In this document: piece by piece, positions 32,553-44,311 of the stretch
Position numbering within the stretch: position 1 is the stretch's first letter
How the letters are laid out: the number at the start of each line of letters is the position of its first letter
Assembly: GCA_014529385.2 (NCBI GenBank)
Contig: CM043956.1
Coordinates: 63,554,620 to 63,618,619 of the forward strand
Source of the DNA: Adiantum capillus-veneris
Lineage: Eukaryota; Streptophyta; Polypodiopsida; Polypodiales; Pteridaceae
Direction: 5' to 3'
DNA length: 64,000 nt
Notes under the pieces: model-generated
Database searches by the model: none
Told to the model about the DNA's origin: nothing
The model's input: only the letters and a program-made list of their open reading frames with translations
Program-made: the position numbers and the translations under genes

Positions 32553-33987
32553 ATGGATTCAAAAGACGAATCCCGCAAGAATCAAACGAACCCTCCTGAC
32601 ACTTGTGAAACGGGAGGCAACACGGGAAATTTGAATGAATCAGTAGATTCAGAGTACGGGCCACCTCGGCCTACGGGATATCAATTGATGGAGATGCAGC
32701 GTCAACAACATGTTGATGATTGTGCAAAGCAGATGCTTCAGTTTGCAAAGGATCCCTAGTATGCTAAATTTTTCACCCGGCACCCGATCGATGAGGTGCA
32801 TTCCCATTGGCAGAAAGCCATCGATAAAGTCGGCCCTCAAGAAACCTCTTGTCCCATGGATGTTTACTGAAGATGAACTCGAGGACGTTGTCGAAAGATG
32901 AGTCAACCAACTGTTGGGGGCAAAGAAGAAGCAACTGAAGAAACGCAACAAGGGAATTGACTTCTCTGGTTAGTTGGGCTGAAAATTCTCTATTGTGAAT
33001 GTAAGAAAAGAGAAGATCATGTACGTTTCGAAGGATTGTCCAGTTCGTCCTCATCATCTTCTGACAGCTTGGACAACTCATCCTCTTCTGACTCGAGTGG
33101 AGAGGGCAAAAAAGGTAAGAAACGACGAAAGAACGAGAGATTGCGAAAGAACATGAAGAAGGCCAAGAAAAGCGGATCGTGACACTTTTCTGACAATTTT
33201 GATGAGGATTCATCCTCTGAGAGTTCGGACTCCGATGACCACATGTTTTACTTGAAGAGGAAGCATCTTTATAGAGTCAACCAATATGATTTTCTCGAAG
33301 ACATGGAAAAAAGACCAAGGAATTTTCAAGAGGGAGGACATGCAGTAAAGCTTGAAACTTTTTCAGGTTTTTGAGATGCTTCTAAGGCTTTAGCCTGACA
33401 TAGCATTTTTTGGAGGTCGCTATACAGAGGACTCCAAGATTAGACGGGCAACACTCTTTTTGGAAGGCAATTCGCGGACATGGTGGTCCACTCTTTTGTT
33501 AAGAAAAGAAGCACTGACAAAGTGGCTGAAGTTTAAGAGACTCTTTATTTCTTCGTGGCTCACTCAAGAATACAAACAGGAGGTGATTACGGACTGGAAT
33601 CGTCTTCGGATGGTCAAGGCATAACCCTTGGATACTTAATGTGAGAGATTTTGGGATGTTTTTCCACCTGTTTCATTCTTTAAGAAGATCAGTTTCAAGC
33701 AGCAAATCGAATGGTTTTGCCGTGGACTTCTCAAAGAGATCCGAGATTACTGCCTTGAGGAGAAGTCCGAGTCCATATAACAATTGATGGGACATGCTAA
33801 GGGGGGATTTGCTATGCATTCAGGTAACTTGACTTATCCATCAGTTCAACAAGTCATAACAAAAGTAGACGACAGAGAGATACACGGTCTCGATCGACAG
33901 AAGAACAGAAAGACCAATATTTTAAAGCGGAAAAGTGTTTTGAATATAGAGAACTCTGCATGGTGCCCCAAAAAGGCACAAGAATGA
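32553..33987 (+). pseudogene. Element C gag remnant
   Basis: From ATG 32553 the reading shifts frame several times. Recognisable parts are MDSKDESRKNQTNPPD, a Ser/Asp-rich then Lys/Arg-rich stretch at about 33035-33240, a gag core near 33430-33600 (NSRTWWSTLL), and AKGGFAMHSGNLTYPSVQQ near 33800 matching the D gag. It ends in the last residues of a zinc knuckle (CPKKAQE). Confidence 0.75.
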
Positions 33988-34515
33988 GAATGACTGATAG
34001 ATTGAAAATAGAACTGGGCAAGGAGATAATCGTTCCAGAACAGATATTAGATAGAAAATTACGGATGAACTGGTATTATTTTTGGTGATGGGATGAGATG
34101 GCCACACAGCTAGAACTGAATGATTGAAACACTCTATTCATATGAACTTAGTGTCTTATTCATGACTGAGTTTGAGTGAAGATGGAATGATTGACGAAAT
34201 GATTGCAGTATTTCGGTCTCGAGAAATCTATGGACATGATCACAATATGGGATTAGTTAATCCGACATCAGCGAGGTCCGGTGCGGATCTAGATGCGATT
34301 GCTAAATACGTTGCCGAGAATCATGGTCCTAGATCAGAATGGATTCTATGTGATATGATCTGAATGTGATGTGATTGTCGTCTTTGTACAAGTGTTGGAT
34401 TTGTGTCGTCTAGTGCATGGGTACTTAGAGTCACTATCTACTGAATTGGTTTATGTATTATGTCTGATTTTGCAGGCGTAATCGAGGGCGATTACAATTC
34501 TTCAAGAGGGGGGTA
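33988..34515 (+). other. Interior of element C after gag, no gene seen
   Basis: About 530 bases where protease, RT and integrase would be expected; none is recognised. The end carries the purine tract before the 3' LTR. Confidence 0.6.
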
Positions 34516-35137
34516 TGTCACAAATTGATGACGTGGCAAGCAGACCCACGATTCACACTGATAGGTGCCATGTGGTAGCAGTACGGATTTCCGCATTATG
34601 CGTTGACATGCTGACGTGGCTGCTGTACGGAATTCCGTAATTTGTGCTGGCTGCTTTTTGATAGCTTTTGGGACTAGATGCTCAAGTTGGATTCACACTG
34701 ATAGGTGCCATGTGGTAGCAGTACGGATTTCCGCATTATGCGTTGACATGCTGACGTGGCTGCTGTACGGAATTCTGTAATTTGTGCTGGCTGCTTTTTG
34801 ACAGCTTTTGGGACTAGATGCTCAAGTTGCTTTTGAGTTTACTGCTTTTGGGGCATCCCTTGTAAGAATAAATAGACCCTTTGGGGCTTCACTCTGTAGA
34901 GCATCTAGACAGAGTCTAAGGCAGAGGTTCTCTCGGGAGTTGTACTTTGCTCAAACGTTAATATACAAATAAATACCAAAAGGGGCGCTAGCTTTTGGGG
35001 CCAATACCTTTGGGCACGGAACTACGCTAGGCCGTGTCGAGTAAATTGAACTGTGATTTAGAGTTGTGAAGCGTTTTTAAGGGATTCTTTCGTCTGTCGT
35101 GTCAGATTCCCGACTTAGGGTGCCCAAGTCTGTTACA
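34516..35137 (+). repeat. 3' LTR of element C with internal tandem duplication
   Basis: 622 bases. Bases 34551-34690 are repeated as 34691-34829 (140-bp period, one or two differences), which the 5' LTR lacks. Confidence 0.9.
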
Positions 35138-35386
35138 TAAAGCATGGAAAGTCAACTGCTTTCATACTTGGTTGCCAAAAAATTGGCAGTATTGCCACGC
35201 TAGTAGCTTGCAATTCACAGCGAAGATCGTGACACGATTTGAGACTGCTACGCTATCCAGTTGGCCACGTCGTCATCTTGTGACCCCCCTCCCCCCCCGT
35301 GAGCGCCCTAAAGCATGGCAAGTCAACTACTTTTATAATTGGTTGCCAAAAAACTGGCAGTATTGCCACGCCAGTAGCTTGCAATT
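35138..35386. repeat. Pair of 78-bp direct repeats
   Basis: TAAAGCATGG(A/C)AAGTCAACT and the following bases occur at 35138-35215 and 35309-35386. The second copy preserves what looks like the uninterrupted target of element C (CGCCCTAAAGCATGG). A C-rich run lies between them. Confidence 0.85.
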
Positions 35387-35469
35387 AAGCTTGAATGATA
35401 TGTAATGGGATGGCATTGAAACCAGCCCGTAGGGCGGTAGACTTTGGCTTTCACCCGAAACTTTACTTT

Positions 35470-36986
35470 AAGCTTTAACAATAAGACTACACAATTGTAC
35501 ATAGGTCAAATGAAGAGCCCTCTTATGGGCATCACATAACTGCACGGAGGGGGGAGAGAGAGTAGTGTAGAGTGTACAGGACGTCACTTCTTGCACTACA
35601 CTGTACATGAGAGGGAAAGCTTGCACACAATAGCTTTGGTACCTGCAACAATCCACCATAAGGCTGAAAAATGCAGCCCCCACGTTTATTTCAACGCTTC
35701 TCTCTCTCTCAAGGTGGAAAATGCCCAAAAATGTGCCAAGTGGCACTCATGCATGGTTTTCCAGTTTGGTACCTTCCGGTTTAAAAATATCTCAACCGGT
35801 TGCTCAGTTGACTTAGTGACAGAGTAATAAAATGTTCCTCTTGTCATTCTGGCACTAATGACGCGAAGAGATTTCATGGCCCAAAATAACAGTTTCCTAA
35901 ATTTTAGGAGATGCTTCCATTGGACTCTCACTTTGGTATCCCTTTTGAATTTACCAGTCTTGATCTCAAGTTGGTGTGAAGATGTCTGTATCCGACCAAT
36001 GGCGCACCGTAACCCATGAGATAGATGTGTATCCATATAGCTGGGTCGAATCACAAACCCATCCCCTGTGAGTTGGAGAAGATGCTCTTTATAGAAAGCC
36101 ATCTTCATGCCCACTCTTATGTCGCCTCTATCCATGTCGTCGTGATGTCCAACCGGGTCAGGTCCTGGCAAATGATTCTAGTAATCTTCACCTGTGTAAG
36201 AGACAACGATGGTGCATCAAGGAAGTACTGAAAGGGAGGTAAGTTGTACATGTTGAAGCTATGTATCTTGAACCATGATGACATCTGTGCATACCAGCAT
36301 GATGTCCCCCTGTAAAGCTAATTGTCTGGAGGACTCAAGGGCCCAATCTAGCATATTTGTCTCTGGTAGTATCCCATAAGCTGTGCATAAAGGAGATTGA
36401 TCTGGTGAGCACCTCTATCTCCGTCAAGGGGGGGGGAGCTAACTCCGCTCTAATGTGGCACGGAGGCCTCGACTCTAATGAGTCGAGAAATCATAGATAC
36501 CAAGGACTTCTCCATACCTCTCCACCCATCCTGATCCACAGAGGGTCCCCAAACCTGAACCCCATAGAGCATAGCTGAAGCTACCAAGGTATGAAAGAGC
36601 CAGAGCTTTGTTCTAGAACTGAACGTGCGAACACATCCTCTCCAATCCACCCAAGGCCGCATATGCTCTGGTCAATCTAGTCTCTATTGCTCTCTTCAAA
36701 GAAAATCTTGGCCTAGTCAAGACTATCCCAAGATAAGTGTATGCATCTTTGTACTCCACAGTCTCCCGTAAGTGAATGTAGGTGCTGAACTCCTAATCCA
36801 CTGCGGTGTGGTGTTAACACCATAATCTTGGTTTTACCAAGGTTTACAGACAATCCACTATCCTCCGCAAAGCTATGTAATGCATCCAAATGTCATTGCA
36901 TACCCTCTGGTGAGTCAGAGATCAACACATTATTATCAGCATATAACAACAATGGAATCCATGTCCCTGCCAGCTGGGCACCTCTG
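35470..36986 (-). pseudogene. LINE ORF2 3' part, copy 1 (RT end and C-terminal region)
   Basis: On the minus strand the end of a non-LTR RT is readable: AGTWIPLLLYADNNVLISDSPEG near 36960-36900 (usual YADD is YADN), then a stop, and GLSVNLGKTKIMVL. Then KLWLFHTLVASAMLYGVQVWG at about 36590-36540 and the region MISRLIRVEASVPH. The C-terminal segment MAFYKEHLLQLTGDGFVIRPS lies at 36110-36040. Several stops and frame changes. The 5' side stops at a microsatellite (36988). The 3' end and tail are not clear. Confidence 0.8.
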
Positions 36987-37440
<454 letters not shown>

Positions 37441-38520
37441 CAATTCTCAAAAGAGATCCATCATCGGTCGTTGGCGGATCTCATCAATCTCCCCCATGGT
37501 CAATAGTCTGACTGGGCATCGTGCATGTCGGATCAAAGTGATCCGAATCCTTTGATGCAACCTCCGTCGATGTTGTGTAGTCCTCCGTAGTTGTGGGCGT
37601 CTAGATCTCCCTAGCTCGGTCGCTCGATCGATCAACGTGCCTTTGGTGTGAGGAGATTGTGAGCTCTGCTGTGGTAGCTGCACCTCTGGCTGCCCAGTGT
37701 CCACTCTAAAGAAGTCTGTGATCCCTCTCTGAGACTGGCTAGCCTCTCCTCTTTAGGCTCTCTCTGCTTTTGCGTAGCTCGAGCAAAAACAGACCTAGAC
37801 ATCTCTGGTCCTCATACCCCATGACTCTAGAGAGTGGTCCAAAGCCCTCTTTGAACAGGCAGTGAAAGCGGCCTTGTATCTCATAGTAAACTGGGCAGTG
37901 GCATGTGTAGTGCAACTCTGTCTCAAGCTCCTGGTCTCTGCTGGTACTCCGCTGTATCTACCAGTCTCGATCCGAAGCTGGTGCGAAGATGTGCGTATCT
38001 GGCCAATAGCACAACGTATCCCATGAGATGAGTGGGTGTCCATGTATGTGGGCCTCGTCACAAAACCATCTTCAGTAAGCTGGAGAAGATGCTCTCTATA
38101 GAAAGCCATCTTCGTGCCCAACACTTGAGCCGGCTGTATCCAAGTCCTCCTAGTATCTAGCTGAATCAGGTCTTGGCGGATGAGCCTGGTGATCTCGGAC
38201 TGTGTAAGAGTCAGAGAGGGTGCATTCAATGAGTACTGGAAGGGGGGCAGTCTGTCCATGCTGAACCCATGTACCTGAAACCATGATGTCATCTCCCCAT
38301 ACAAGCATGTTGTGTCTCCTTGCAAAGCTAAATGTTGAGAGGACTCAAGTGCTAGGCGGGCATATCTGTCTCTGGGGAGGTCCCACAAGCGGTGTAAAAA
38401 GGAGATTGATCTGGTAAGTGCCTCAACCACTAGTGGGGGGGCAGCTAGCTCTGCTCGAATAATGTCATGTGGTGTTGAATCCTTGGCTCTAATAAGCCAC
38501 GAGATCATAGAGACTATAGG
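37441..38520 (-). pseudogene. LINE ORF2 3' part, copy 2, cut by element D
   Basis: The minus frame is open from 38520 to 37795. It shares phrases with copy 1: SMISWLIRAKDSTPHDI, MAFYREHLLQLTEDGFVTRP and YMDTHSSHGIRCAIGQIRTSSHQL. The sequence continues in other frames to about 37447. Upstream RT sequence is missing here because element D inserted at 38521; it should lie beyond the right end of D, outside the window. It is less decayed than copy 1. Confidence 0.8.
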
Positions 38521-39066
38521 TGTAACAAACTTGGACACTCCAAGTCAAGATTCTACCGCAACACAGCAGAGATTCACTTCAAAACAGTTCACAATTCACA
38601 ATTGATTCGACACGGCCCAACAGAGTTCCATGCCTAGAGATATTGGCCCCAAAGACTGGCGCCCCTTTCGGTATTTCTTTTTGTATTAATCTGTGTTCAA
38701 AGTACAAGAGAGTGGGAGGGTTCTCACTCTCAGACTCTGCGTCCAGATGCTCTGAGAAGTGAGGCTCTGCCCACTTATTTATTGGTTACAAGGGATGCCC
38801 AAAAGCAGAGCCCCAAAAGCAGTAAGTGAAAAGCCTTCAAAAATAAAGCAACTATTCCCAAAAGCTGCCAATTTTCAGCCAGCGCAAGAATCAGGAATTC
38901 CGTACGTTTTTCCACGTCATCAGCTCCGCAAAAAGCGGGATTTCCGTACACTGTGCCACGTCACCCTGTCAGCGTACGGTATGCCACGCCAGCATGTCAA
39001 CGCATATTGCGGGTCCACGTCAGAGTGTATGTGTCTAAGGCAATGCCATGTCACTAGTTTGTGACA
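38521..39066 (-). repeat. 3' LTR of element D
   Basis: 546 bases; on the minus strand TGTCACAAACTAGTG...GTTTGTTACA. Related to the LTR of C. Preceded on the minus strand by the purine tract AAGTGGGGGGTA (39067-39078). Confidence 0.85.
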
Positions 39067-39663
39067 TACCCCCCACTTGAAAGCATTTTAATCGTCCTCG
39101 ATTATGCCTGTAAAACAGACAGAAGCCATAAATTGTCTTAGCAGACACTGATTGTTAATACCGACGCACTAGGAACACACATCTAGCACATGTACCAATC
39201 AACAGTCACATCACATGACATCACTTGCAATCACAGGACATCACATGACAAATCACATTCAAAATTTATTCGGATCTTAGACCATGATTAATCGGCAACG
39301 TATTTAGTAATCACATTTAGATCTAGTCAAGACCTCATAGATGCCCGATTAACTAATCCTTATTGCAACCATGTCTATCAAGATCTTTCAGACCGAAATG
39401 CTGGAGTCATTTCGTCTATTAGTTCCTGAACTTAAACAAGTCAAGTACAAATCAGTATCATTTTATTGGGAATTTCAGTTCATAAAGTCATACAGCAGAA
39501 TACTGTCAGCTCACAGTATCCCTGAAACTGAAAAGAGACATCAGTGACTTTAGTACAAAAATCGGCGCAATCTATTGACAAAGGAGTGGAGCGACTCCCC
39601 TCTTGTGCATACCCACTGCACCAAATTCTTCCTAGCTGAGTTCGGGGTTCTATTTGGAATAGA

Positions 39664-40226
39664 CTATGCTAAACCAAATGCTTCAAGGTAAAGGTTCACA
39701 ATCTGAGGAGTATCTGCCAGGTCCTTCTGCTCCATCCACTTCGCATCCAATGCAGGATAGTTCTTGAATTTAACCAAGAACTGCCTTATCATTTGACCTT
39801 TTACCTTTCTATCTTTATGTGCCAAAATTTGTTTTGGAATGAGTATCTTCTCGTTTTCCTCCACTTCGGGTTGCTCATCTGGCTCCCCATCATTGGATAC
39901 ATCGCCTTTAAAAGGCTTCAGGAGACTCACATGAAAAGCATTGTGAATCCTCCAAGTATCGGGCAGCTATAGTCTAAAGGAGACATCATTTATCTTTTCG
40001 GAAATCTGGAAAGGTCCATAGCATCTCATGCTAAGCTTTGGAAAAGCCGCTCCTTTCCCTTTTTCGTTCTCAGGCATGCCTTCTCAAAACGTAAGAGCAT
40101 CCAATTGTTCTCCTTTAATCTCAAATCGCGACGATGTCGATCTGCTGCCTTTTTTCTGTCTTTCCGGATATTTCTCCAAAGCCTTCCAGACCAAGTCCAA
40201 GTCCCTTGTGAACTAGTCGGCTTCAA
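39664..40226 (-). pseudogene. Element D integrase C-terminal end and chromodomain
   Basis: At 39664-39930 the minus strand reads EKILIPKQILAHKDRKVKG ... QFLVKFKNYPALDAKWMEQKDLADTPQIVNLYLEAF, a chromodomain with the LVK(W/F)-W-E pattern. In host and retroelement proteins this fold binds histone marks and can steer integration. Upstream at 40026-40226 a basic segment (KAADRHRRDLRLKENN) corresponds to the region after the integrase core. Stops and frame changes separate them from the core at 40249. Confidence 0.8.
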
Positions 40227-40248
40227 AAGAAAATCTTATTTTTCGTGC

Positions 40249-41166
40249 TTAGGAAGGGTGGAACCTTCGTAGCACCTTCAATAATCTCAAATGGTGCCTT
40301 CCCCGCGAAGACTGTATCGTGTTATTGTAGGCAAATTCCACCAAAGGTAAATACTTTTCCCATTGAGTCTTGTGATCCGAGATGTAAGACTTCAATAAAT
40401 CTAGTACCACTGAATTAGCAATCTCTGATTGCTTGTCAGTCTGCGGGTGGAATGATGACGAGCATTGCAACCGCGTGCCAATGTTCTCCCAAATAGCCTT
40501 CCAAAACAAACTCGTGAATCTGGGGTCTTTGTCGGAGACAATTGTCTCAAGCATGCCATGTAATTTGAAGATCTGGGCCACAAACAGTTTCATAATCTCT
40601 TCGTTCTGTGCTCGGCTCACACGGTAAGGTGGCAGGCTCGATGGCGTGCTTCTAGGAATCAGATCAATGGTATGATCTTCAGGACGAGCGGATGGTAACT
40701 CGCCTGGCAAGCCCTCTGAGAAGCAATTGGCATGAGAGTGGAGAAAATCTTGGCGTTCTTTATCAAGTTCAGATATATTTGTCCTATCCTCATCTTTCAT
40801 AAAGATCGAGTAAACAAACAGACTGGATTTCATTAATTTTGAAATGGCCGAAGCCGATACAATAGGGATAGACTCGCCCTTAAGTTTAATATCAAGTACA
40901 ATGGTTCTGCCCTTCTCTATGGTCAATATCGCTTTCCTCGCCTGATAGTCGACCACGGCGTTGTTCTTGTGGTACCAGGGAATTCCCAAGAGGACATCAC
41001 AACCTTCCAAAGGCATTATGTAAAAGTCCTCATGCCCCAAATACCCCTGACAATGCAACCGAAGTTTGCCAATGACAGGTATAATGGCTACGTTCCTGCC
41101 GGGTGCTGCTAGAACTGCCTCCGCAAGTGGTCCCATCCGATCGGGAGTGATCTCGAGCCGCGCCGC
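40249..41166 (-). pseudogene. Element D protease fused to integrase by internal deletion
   Basis: One open minus frame joins three regions. First is the later half of the protease (IPVIGKLRLHCQGYLG, EGCDVLLGIPWYHKNNAVVDY). Second is the linker that normally leads into RT (DLIPRSTPSSLPPYRVS, RAQNEEIMK). After a junction near 40590, the integrase core follows (IFKLHGMLETIVSDKDPRFTS, SSFHPQTDKQSE, WEKYLPLVEFAYNNT). RT, RNase H and the zinc-binding start of integrase are absent, while the frame stays open. The start of the protease lies across element E at 61536-61640. Confidence 0.85.
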
Positions 41167-42300
41167 TGTCAGGAGTTTTTTGGAAGAAGTGATTGCGCAT
41201 ATGTACATACCCATGCATGGTGCATCAAATAAAGGATTGCCCATTTTCCAGAGCCAGGTGGTTACGTGGGGCCCACATGTGTACTGGTAGGACAACATGT
41301 ACATAGTGCATCGATTTTCACTATCACCAGTACCAGTGTGTTTTTTCTACAATAATGAGGAGTTGATAGCGCGTAAAACTTCTCGAGGAAGCTATCCGCG
41401 GGCCGACGACATGAGGTAAGCAGGTGCGTCAAGATGGCATCTAGTGGCGTCAGGAGGTCAAATGGGGTCAATACTTGCACGTGGAGAAGTACGGGCACAA
41501 CGTGGATGTTTTCTTGTGATAATTATGCAGAAAGGTCATCATGAGGACCATATTTTGGGGCCACTTCACGTGGTGGTGAGATGTATTATTGAAAAAAGTT
41601 GAGTGCCAGGTGTACGGATGGATGCAAAAACATGACAACTATGCACTGCGAGGTCAGTTTTTGGCCTGTTCGGGGTCCGTTTGAGGTCATCTAAAAGGCC
41701 AAGGGTGCCCAAGTAATAAAGCTAAGTGTGGGAACTGAAAAAAACGGAGAGAAGACTAGAAAAAACGTGGAGAGAAGAGGAGGAACAGCCGCAACTGTGT
41801 TTTTGCTGTTTTTGGAGTCTGTTTTGGCCCTAAAGTGCTCATCCGAGGTCAGATTTGAGCACTTTGACATTGTAGACTGGGGTTTTGGGCCGTTCCGGAC
41901 GCGATGGTGCTGTCCATTTTGCCAAATTCCTCACCGTTTTTCTGCTGTTTTGGCTGTGTAAGTTTCTCCTATGAGCGAAGCTTTTGCTCCAATTTGTGAT
42001 TGTATCTGGCATCTTTTATCCATATTGTGTGAGCTATTTGCCCCATTGGTGTTGGCCCAAGCTCAGTGTATCTAAACATCACAAATTCTCCTCTTTTGAG
42101 CTGAGTTTTTTTGGGTGTGTGTGTGTGTGTGTTTGTGTGGAGTGGGTAGTCTCTCTCCTCTCACTCCATCGGTGTGTTCTCTGTCTCGGCCATGTGGGTT
42201 GTGTAAGCCGAGTGGTGCCCCATAGTGTGTGTGTATATCATCCCAAGAGTGTGTGTCGGGTCATTATAGAGGCGTTCTGTGTGTTTCCATCTCGCTCACA
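41167..42300 (+). repeat. 5' LTR of element E
   Basis: 1134 bases, TGTCAGGAGTTTTTT...CTCGCTCACA. A (GT)n run at about 42115-42132. Partner at 60392-61535 with scattered differences. Confidence 0.93.
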
Positions 42301-42306
42301 TTCTTT

Positions 42307-42320
42307 TGGCGCCCCCACGG
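42307..42320 (+). other. Primer binding site of element E
   Basis: TGGCGCCCCCACGG, six bases after the LTR. Element F has the nearly identical TGGTGCCCCCACGG. The matching tRNA was not identified. Confidence 0.65.
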
Positions 42321-42364
42321 AGGATCTTCTTTGAGTACCTTCTGCTTCGAGCTTCAAGCTTCGA

Positions 42365-42450
42365 GATTCGGGATTACAGGTTGCAGACTACAGGTTACAG
42401 GTTACAGGGACAGGTACAGGTATAGGTGATTCACACAGGTACAGGTAGCT
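42365..42450 (+). repeat. ACAGGT-type short tandem repeats in E leader
   Basis: TACAGGT/ACAGGT is repeated about ten times with small changes, preceded by several CTTCGAG copies. Confidence 0.8.
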
Positions 42451-43039
42451 GGAGCACAGTGATATACTAGCAGTGGTGTCACTTGCAGTTGTTGTGGGTA
42501 TGCATCATTTGGCGCCTGTTTGAGCGCATTGTCTACTGGTATTGTACGTTACTTGTGGAAACTGCCATTGTATGCCTTTGTGGAGCCATACTTGGTTTTA
42601 TTTGCCAGTCCCAGCCATTTCTGAGACTTGGTATGGAAGATAGTCATTTCTGAGACTTGACTATACGCGATTTGCATAAGCCTGCGTGTGAGGGTCGATA
42701 GCGTGAGGTTTTATTGAGCTGGGGGATTCTCAAATGTGGAGATCCTTTCGGTGATACAGGTAGCTGGAGCATCCTTTTCGTGACCTCGCAATAGGCTATG
42801 TACTAGTGATTCCTACTTGATGCTCGGGTTCTATTGTTGGCAGTTTATGTATACGTATACAATCTATATTTTGGGTTCACATTGCTCTACTTCTGGGGAA
42901 ACTATGTCAAAATTTTTCCAAGTTATGATGGCTGGTTTTTTGGTCTTTTAAGCCATTCATGTTGTTATGTTGCTGAAATTTTGACAAAATCAAAGGATAA
43001 GATAGGTATGCTTTCTTGGGAGCTGGATGGTTGACTTTA
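42451..43039 (+). other. Element E leader, no gene seen
   Basis: Non-coding leader between the short repeats and the small leader frame; contains AGGTAGCTGGAGCA twice. Confidence 0.5.
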
Positions 43040-43258
43040 ATGGATGATCAAAATGGCCCTCAATTCACTCCTTTTCATTTAACTCAAAGAATCCAGATAA
43101 ATGTTCATGTGTCCAGGAAGATTTTTTTTCAGTAGCGCATAGTCTTTATGTTCGGGCCAAGAAGATTACTAGAGATCCTGGAATGTCCTTTGCCTGTTGT
43201 AATTCCGATGATTAACTATGAAAACTCATTTGATGTGCATGTGTTTGTCCTTATCTAA
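43040..43258 (+). pseudogene. Leader small open frame of element E (72 codons, one stop)
   Basis: Starts MDDQNGPQFTPFHLTQ and ends SFDVHVFVLI at TAA 43256-43258. Codon 32 is TAG (43133-43135), where both F copies have glutamine or arginine. It aligns without gaps to the 72-codon copy in F. Shared positions include PFH near residue 11, RKI-FQ near 26-31, FMFG near 36-39, EIL near 45, P-I near 56 and SFDV-F-L at the end. It lies about 100 bases before gag. No known domain is recognised. The even hydrophobic/charged mix and short length do not suggest a membrane protein. Confidence 0.7.
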
Positions 43259-43360
43259 AGTTGAGCTCCATTGAAGTTTCTAGGAATTGAGTCAGTCAAA
43301 AGTTTTGGGTTCTTGCACTGTGTTCAAAGGGGTTCTCAAAGCATCGTAACTTGGGTAGCC

Positions 43361-44290
43361 ATGGCTTTCTCTTATCCGGAGTTTCATGGAAGAAGTGATG
43401 AAGATGTAGAAGACTTTTTGGAAAAGATGGAGGTTGCCTGCATTAGAAACCAGATTCATGACCCGAAGCAGATGTTACGTCTTCTTCAAATCTGTTTAAA
43501 GAGTGATGCACGAGTGTGGTCCAAAGCATTTGAAGAGTAGTTGCGTGCGGCGGATCCACCTGTAAGATTGAGTTGGGACAATCTAAGGTATGGATTGGAA
43601 GTGGAGTTTGTGAAGACAGAAGATCCTGACAAAGTGTGGCAAGAAGTACAGGCTTTAGTGCAAAAGGAAGGTAAGCCAGTAGATGCGTACATACGTAAGT
43701 TTTCATTGGCATGGGAGCGGATGTGCAAGGCCTTAGCACCACAAGTATCCCCGCCTGACATGATGAATAAGGACAGGTTCTTGGCTGGTCTTTGGGAGAA
43801 TATACGCTGGAGAGTGGAGCTAAAGAAGCCTATGACATATGAAGATGCATTGGAGGTGGCAAGGAACAAAAAGTGAAAGCTGAGGAAAATGAGCCAGTTA
43901 GGGGTGGAGTCTTTGCCATGAGGTCTGAATTTCAGCCTATGGACTCTTTACAAGGTCGCATGCCAGGGGTTCATCGCGAACCAGTGGTTCCTGTTACTAC
44001 TCAGGTTATGCCAGCAGTGGTCACTACATCTGTACAAGATGATGGGCTAAGGCAAGACATGAGGCAAGTGGTAGATTTAATGAAGAATCTTAATCTAAAC
44101 ATGTTAGGCCAAGTGGGAAATAATCGAGGTCGAGGGAGGTTTGCAAATCAGCCAGGAGGTGAAGAAAGACCTAGGAATGGTGTTGGACAAAGCAATGGTA
44201 GGTTCTGGAGGCGTCTCCACATGTTATAATTGTGGAGAGTTGGGCCACATCAGTCCACAATGTGATAAGCCACCAAGGATGGGGGGAGAC
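43361..44290 (+). pseudogene. Element E gag
   Basis: Starts MAFSYPEFHGRSDEDVEDFLEK. The core includes LRLLQICLKSDARVWSKAFEE, an in-frame TAG at 43538, and a second part EEGKPVDAYIRKFSLAWERM-like, RFLAGLWENIRWRVE, to a TGA at 43876. A Gly/Arg-rich tail follows. After a frame change the single zinc knuckle CYNCGELGHISPQC lies at 44232-44273. Same layout as F gag. Confidence 0.88.
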
Positions 44291-44311
44291 ATGTATCCAT
44301 TGCAAAGATAG

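Larger units (their letters stand above)
31954..35137 (+). mobile_element. Element C: pol-less relative of chromovirus D
   Basis: LTRs 31954-32488 and 34516-35137 begin TGTCACAAATTGATGACG and end CCAAGTCTGTTA(C/G)A. TAAAG flanks both sides (31949-31953, 35138-35142), a perfect 5-bp target duplication. Primer-site-like TGGTATCAAAGC at 32490 and a GAGGGGGGTA purine tract before the 3' LTR. The interior has a decayed gag only. LTR ends and gag phrases match element D, so C is a deletion derivative. Confidence 0.93.

Noticed and set aside
37441-38520. Host gene encoded by the 240-codon minus frame
   Set aside because: It shares several phrases with LINE copy 1 and its apparent start codon lies inside the element D LTR.
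41984-42334. Plus-strand 116-codon frame in the E 5' LTR
   Set aside because: It is made of LTR sequence with a GT repeat and runs into the primer site; the copy in the 3' LTR differs in frame and length.
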